Program-made: the position numbers and the translations under genes
The notes under the pieces: model-generated
Seen by the model: only the letters and a program-made list of their open reading frames with translations
What the model was told of the DNA's origin: nothing
The model's database searches: none
In this document: in pieces, positions 60,534 through 64,000 of the stretch
How positions within the stretch are numbered: the stretch's first letter is position 1
Layout of the letters: the number at the start of each line of letters is the position of its first letter
DNA from: Streptomyces sp. SCSIO 75703
GTDB taxonomy: Bacteria; Actinomycetota; Actinomycetes; Streptomycetales; Streptomycetaceae
Assembly: GCF_036607905.1 (NCBI RefSeq)
Contig: NZ_CP144555.1
Location: forward strand, 4,030,001-4,094,000
Direction of reading: 5' to 3'
Length of the DNA: 64,000 bases

Positions 60534-60550
60534 TTGCGAATCCCTCGCAA
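60534..60550. promoter_or_regulatory. Nur-box-like dyad upstream of nikMN
   Basis: TTGCGA-N5-TCGCAA is perfectly symmetric and fits the TTGCAA-N5-TTGCAA-type box reported for the nickel-responsive Fur homologue Nur in S. coelicolor, sharing the TTGC/GCAA ends and the N5 spacing. It lies 19-35 bp before the nikMN start, consistent with repression by Nur in high nickel. Confidence 0.72.
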
Positions 60551-60607
60551 GAGCGCTGAAGGCGCTTTTGCCGGCCGGGGGCGGCAACGGGGGGCGGGGC
60601 GCCCGGT

Positions 60608-60738
60608 GAGCCGAGCGGCGGCGGGAGCGGGGCGCGCGGTGAGCCGAGCGGCGGCGGGAGCGGGGCGCGCGGTGAGCCGAGCGGCGGCGGGAGCGGGGCG
60701 CGCGGTGAGGGGGCGGCGGCGGGAGCGGGACGCCTGGT
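60608..60738 (+). repeat. 33-bp tandem repeat, about four copies
   Basis: Units at 60608-60640, 60641-60673 and 60674-60706 are identical, each starting GAGCCGAGCGGCGGCGGGAG. A fourth, diverged copy runs to about 60738. All are GC-only except for a few A/T positions. The array lies between the Nur box and the SsgA-like gene, outside any credible coding frame. Confidence 0.85.
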
Positions 60739-60879
60739 GAGGGAGTGGAATCGGTCACGATCCGCCCTCGTCCGAGCGGGAAGAGGTGTAGTCCGTGCGA
60801 TTCGGGACATTGGGGAAGGTGAACGGGTGCGAGGCGGCACGCGGCCTGCGCACCGTGGCACAGGGTGAAGGGCGATCCG

Positions 60880-61251
60880 ATGTCCGCGGTCGAACAGCAC
60901 GTACGAGCCCGTATCGTCACGGAAGCGGACGTCGCCCCGGTCGAGACCGGTGAGGGGGCCCTGCCGGTCCTGCTCCGCTACGACCCGGCCGTCGATCCCG
61001 ACGCGGTGCGGGTCGCGCTGCCCCACGACACCGGCCCGCGCGAGTGGGTCCTCCCCCGGGAACTGCTGGAACGCGGGCTGCGGGCACCGGCCGGCACCGG
61101 TGACGTACGGGTCTGGCCGTGCGGGCGGGTGCAGACGGTCGTCGAGTTCCACGCCGGCGAGACGTGCTCGGTGGTTCAGTTCGAGAACCGGGCCCTGACC
61201 CGCTTCCTGCGCCGCACCCACCGCGCGGCGGCCGAACCGGTGGCCCACTGA
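60880..61251 (+). CDS. SsgA-like (SALP) sporulation/cell-division regulator
   Basis: A 123-aa member of the actinobacterial SsgA family, which positions septa or remodels the wall in sporulating hyphae. Family features are VLLRYDPAVDPDAVRVAL, then WVLPRELLERGLRAPAGTGD and VRVWPCGRVQTVVEFH. Length is slightly short (usual 130-145). The ATG at 60880 has GAAGGG upstream; a GTG five codons earlier is possible. Which paralogue (SsgA-G) it is cannot be settled by eye. Confidence 0.9.
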   Translation: MSAVEQHVRARIVTEADVAPVETGEGALPVLLRYDPAVDPDAVRVALPHDTGPREWVLPRELLERGLRAPAGTGDVRVWPCGRVQTVVEFHAGETCSVVQFENRALTRFLRRTHRAAAEPVAH

Positions 61252-61285
61252 GCCACCGGCGCCGCCGCCGCGCACCGGGGTCCGG

Positions 61286-62986
61286 TCAGCCGGCCGCCTT
61301 CAGCAGGGCCGCCACGATCGGCCCGGCCGTCTCGCCGCCGTGCCCGCCCTGCTGGACCACGCCGGCCGCCGCCAGGTCGTCCCGGTAGGCGGTGAACCAG
61401 CCGTTCGGCTTCTCCTGGTTGTCGACCTCGGCCGAGCCGGTCTTCGCGCCGACGTCACCGCCGACCCCGGCCATCGCCTGCGCCGCCGTGCCGTAGGCCG
61501 CCGTGTACGCCATCATCTCGCGCAGTTGCGCCAGCGTCCCGGGTGCCAGGGTGCGCGAGGCGGTGGCCAGGGTGCGCCCGTCCACCGACGGGGCGACCAG
61601 GTACGGCTGGTGGAAGGTGCCCGACTTCACCGTGGCCGCCACGGACGCCATGTTCAGCGGGCTCATGCGCACCCCGCCCTGCCCGATCAGCGAGGCCGCC
61701 ATCGGCGCCGCCGTCTGCACCGGCACCGCGCCGTCGAAGGACGGCACGCCGACCGCCCAGTCGTCGCGGCCCAGGCCGAAGACCTGCTGGGCCTGCTGGG
61801 TCAGGTCGTCGTCCTTCAGCTTCGGGGCCCGGCCGATGAAGGCGGTGTTGCAGGAGCGGGCGAAGCTCGCCTTGAAGGTGCCGTCCTTGATCTCGAACTT
61901 CTTGTCGTTCTGGAACTTCCAGCCGCCGTAGCTGAAGTACTTCGGGCACGGGTGCTTCTCGTCCATCGAGGCCAGGTTCTTCTCGATGAGCAGCGAGGCG
62001 GTGACGACCTTCATCGTCGAGCCCGGCGCGAGCGAGCCCTGGAAGGCGGTGTTGAAGCCGTGCCCGCCGTTGGCGACCGCGAGGATCTCGCCCGTCGAGG
62101 CGCGCATCAGCACCACCGACGCCCGCTTCTTCCCGGCCACCTCCTTCTCCGCGGCGGCCTGCAGCGCCGGGTCCAGCGTGGTGCGGACGGTGCCCGGGGT
62201 GCCCTTGCTCAGCTCCAGCACGGTCGTGTCCGGGGCCTCGTCCGCGGCGGACGAGGCGGCGGGCTTGCCGTCGCCCCCGGCCGGCTTGCCGCGCACGACG
62301 CGCAGTTCGATCCCGGCGGTGCCGCCGGCCTGCTTGCCGTACTTCTCGCGCAGGGCGTCCAGGACGGTGCCGAGCGAGGGGTAGGTCCGCGCGGACAGTT
62401 CCCCGCCGTCACGGTCCAGGGCGGTGACGGGCGGGGCGCCGGCCGCGCCGGTCACGAGCCGGTCGCCGTCCCTCAGTTCGGGGTGGACGACGTCCGGCCG
62501 CCAGCCGACCCGCGGTTCGCCGTCGCCCTCGCGGCGCACGACGGTGAGCGCGCTCTCGTACGCCAGCGGCTTGGACGTCCCCTCGTACGTCACCGTCCCC
62601 CGGACGGAGAACGGCACCTTGTCGCCGTCCGGGGTGCCCGGGGTGAGGGTGACGTCCGTGACGCGGGCGTCCTTGGCGTAGCCGGTGAGCTGGGCCTCGG
62701 CCGCCTCGGCGTCGTCGGTGGCCTCGGCGGCCGCGGCCGTGTCGCCGCTCTGCCAGGCCGTCAGGAACCGCTCGGCGGTGGTGGTGACCTCCGCCGCGGA
62801 CAGCGGACCGCTCTTCACCGCGTCCCCGGCCGCCGTCGACGCGGGCCGGGAGCCGTCCTCGGCGGCGCCCCCGCCCCACAGCGCGTACGCGCCGATGCCG
62901 GCGCCGCCCACGACCACCGCGACCACGCCGCCGATGACGGCGGGTCTCGTCTTCCGCCGTTCGACGGCGGCCCTCCTGCTGCCCAC
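61286..62986 (-). CDS. Penicillin-binding protein, class B-like transpeptidase
   Basis: A 566-aa membrane-anchored transpeptidase. A single N-terminal TM (AVIGGVVAVVVGGAGIGAYA, about 14-33) is followed by an NTF2-like MecA_N-type domain (about 55-165), a linker/dimerisation domain, then the penicillin-binding domain. SxxK is STMK in PGSTMKVVTA, SxN is SCN in ARSCNTAF, and KTG is in AKTGSAEVD. It crosslinks peptidoglycan outside the membrane. The GTG at 62986 follows GGAGG by 11 nt. A paralogous gene follows upstream at 63346. Confidence 0.93.
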   Translation of the reverse strand: MGSRRAAVERRKTRPAVIGGVVAVVVGGAGIGAYALWGGGAAEDGSRPASTAAGDAVKSGPLSAAEVTTTAERFLTAWQSGDTAAAAEATDDAEAAEAQLTGYAKDARVTDVTLTPGTPDGDKVPFSVRGTVTYEGTSKPLAYESALTVVRREGDGEPRVGWRPDVVHPELRDGDRLVTGAAGAPPVTALDRDGGELSARTYPSLGTVLDALREKYGKQAGGTAGIELRVVRGKPAGGDGKPAASSAADEAPDTTVLELSKGTPGTVRTTLDPALQAAAEKEVAGKKRASVVLMRASTGEILAVANGGHGFNTAFQGSLAPGSTMKVVTASLLIEKNLASMDEKHPCPKYFSYGGWKFQNDKKFEIKDGTFKASFARSCNTAFIGRAPKLKDDDLTQQAQQVFGLGRDDWAVGVPSFDGAVPVQTAAPMAASLIGQGGVRMSPLNMASVAATVKSGTFHQPYLVAPSVDGRTLATASRTLAPGTLAQLREMMAYTAAYGTAAQAMAGVGGDVGAKTGSAEVDNQEKPNGWFTAYRDDLAAAGVVQQGGHGGETAGPIVAALLKAAG

Positions 62987-63072
62987 TGACGTTCCGTTCC
63001 TCCACCCGCCCGGCGCCCCTGCGGCCCGGGTCCCTCGTCGTCCGCGCACACCCACGACGGACGACCACCCTA

Positions 63073-63232
63073 GGGCCTTTCGTTGGGATCACGCCGGGCT
63101 CGCGGGGTCCGGCACCGCGCCTCGCCGCGTTGTCGTCGGTTGTCAGGGCTCCGCCCTGCCGCCCTCCTCCGCCTTGCGATGCACGGCACCGGACCCCCCT
63201 CCCTGATCCGGCCTGATCCCAACGAAAGACCC
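63073..63232. repeat. MITE-like element with long terminal inverted repeats
   Basis: The 19 nt at 63073-63091 (GGGCCTTTCGTTGGGATCA) and the reverse complement of 63214-63232 match at 18 of 19 positions. They bound a roughly 160-bp segment with no gene, between the two penicillin-binding protein genes. I recall similar TTTCGTTxGGATCA-type inverted ends as dispersed repeats in Streptomyces intergenic regions. The remaining gap 62987-63345 holds nothing else clear. Confidence 0.65.
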
Positions 63233-63345
63233 TGGGGTCCCGCACGGAGCGGTCCACTCCGGACCGGGGGGCGCCGCGGCGGTCCGGCCCGGTCCGGACA
63301 CCCCGCGCGGCCGGGAAGCGGCGCCGGATGTCCGGATCGGGCCGG

Positions 63346-64000
63346 TCAGCCGGCCGCGCGCAGCACGTCCGCCACGATCGGGCCGGCCGTGTCGCCGCCG
63401 TGGCCGCCGGACTCGGACATGGCCGCCGCCGCGACGTCGTCGCGGAAGCCGGTGAACCAACTGTTGGACACCGCCTGGCCGTCCACCTCGGCGGAGCCCG
63501 TCTTGGCGCCGATGTCGCCGCTCAGCCCGGACATGGCCGTCCGGCCCGTGCCCTGGGTGGCCGTCAGCCGCATCATCTGCCGGAGCTGCGCGGCCGTCGC
63601 CGGGGGCAGGCCCTTGGCGGTGGCCGTCCGGCGGTCGTCCAGTCCGGGCGCGACCAGGTAGGGCTGGCGGAAGGTGCCGGTGATCGCGGTCGCCGTCACC
63701 GAGGCCATGGTGAGCGGGTTCATCTGCACCTGGCCCTGGCCGATGGCGTTGGCCGCCCGGTCGGGGCCCGCGGAGGCGGGGACGCTGCCGTCGAAGGACG
63801 CGATGCCGGTCTTCCAGTCGTCGCGGCCCAGCCCGAACCGCTCCCGGGCCTCCGCCGTCAGCGAGGCGTCCGTCAGCGGCTCCTCGTCGACGAGCTTGAT
63901 GAAGGCGGTGTTGCAGGAGCGCAGGAAACTGTCGGCCAGGGTGGCGCCCGGGTTCGCCGGCAGGCCCGTGAGGTTCTTGAAGGTCTGGCTCTGCCAGGTG
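63346..64000 (-). CDS. Penicillin-binding protein, paralogue (5' end outside window)
   Basis: The visible 217 codons are the C-terminal transpeptidase domain. SxN is SCN in LRSCNTAFIK, GLGRDDWKTGIASFDGSVPA follows, and KTG is in GAKTGSAEVDG. It parallels the neighbouring gene throughout (AGPIVADVLRAAG versus AGPIVAALLKAAG at the end), showing tandem duplication. The SxxK serine and N-terminal domains lie beyond base 64000. Confidence 0.9.
   Translation of the reverse strand, partial: TWQSQTFKNLTGLPANPGATLADSFLRSCNTAFIKLVDEEPLTDASLTAEARERFGLGRDDWKTGIASFDGSVPASAGPDRAANAIGQGQVQMNPLTMASVTATAITGTFRQPYLVAPGLDDRRTATAKGLPPATAAQLRQMMRLTATQGTGRTAMSGLSGDIGAKTGSAEVDGQAVSNSWFTGFRDDVAAAAMSESGGHGGDTAGPIVADVLRAAG

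Noticed and set aside
60608-60738. Possible CRISPR array
   Set aside because: The 33-bp units are directly adjacent with no unique spacers, so this is a simple tandem repeat.
60516-60880. Cobalamin riboswitch upstream of the metal transporter
   Set aside because: No B12-box-like conserved sequence was seen; the Nur-like dyad is a better explanation for control.

Overview
The window comes from a Streptomyces chromosome. Supporting signs are very high GC, third-position G/C bias, many GTG/TTG/CTG starts, and lineage-specific genes: HrdD sigma factor, SsgA-like protein, a SepX-like divisome protein, a tricorn-type protease, and Streptomyces-only DUF families. Gene content and order around hrdD (TetR regulator, fruRKA, penicillin acylase, galU-moeA cluster) look like a conserved core region, interrupted by one accessory insertion and some decayed genes.

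Layout. 1-9 kb: a MarR regulator divergent from a DODA-type dioxygenase, hrdD with a textbook sigma-R-type promoter, a TetR regulator, and the fructose PTS operon fruR-fruK-fruA. 9-19 kb: mostly minus-strand housekeeping genes (DUF6227, P1 peptidase, LtrA, MscL, SAF-domain protein, MTA phosphorylase, an FmdB/Ruc-like zinc-ribbon protein behind a CIRCE element, an MFS carrier, a K+/H+ antiporter). 19-28 kb: a penicillin acylase-family hydrolase, 5-formyl-THF cyclo-ligase, then galU-moeA-moaC-mogA-rimJ-like-sepX. This last set joins UDP-glucose supply, a gephyrin-like MoeA and a divisome membrane protein, and resembles the Glp/GlpR locus of corynebacteria.

28.2-40.8 kb: two tandem genomic islands (about 7.7 and 4.9 kb) inserted immediately 3' of an intact tRNA-Ala(CGC). 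The core CCACGCACG occurs at the left, middle and right borders, and each island has a related left end and an identical 25-nt right end. The apparent native tRNA terminator is displaced to 40.85 kb. Island A carries an unusual module: an XRE-type regulator divergent from a GTGA-coupled pair, a tyrosine-recombinase-like protein lacking its catalytic residues and a DDE transposase-like protein whose catalytic Glu reads Lys. Island B keeps only a decayed C-terminal piece of a related transposase. The cargo is a Fic-domain operon plus small proteins of families often seen as toxin-immunity genes (DUF4259, DUF4265, DUF5958, DUF1963, DUF6461, HEAT-like). A diverged chromosomal copy of one cargo pair (DUF4259 plus partner) sits just outside the right border, with the partner frameshifted, next to an epoxide-hydrolase remnant.

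42-64 kb: acetyltransferase, exonuclease III, a MerR regulator divergent from a Baeyer-Villiger monooxygenase/hydrolase/SDR operon, a tricorn protease, a TetR-MMPL exporter pair with two operators, YbaK, EamA, DUF1876, a class C beta-lactamase-like hydrolase, a nickel/cobalt ECF transporter behind a Nur-like box, an SsgA-like protein, and two tandem penicillin-binding proteins separated by a MITE-like inverted-repeat element. The second PBP and the first MarR gene run off the window ends.
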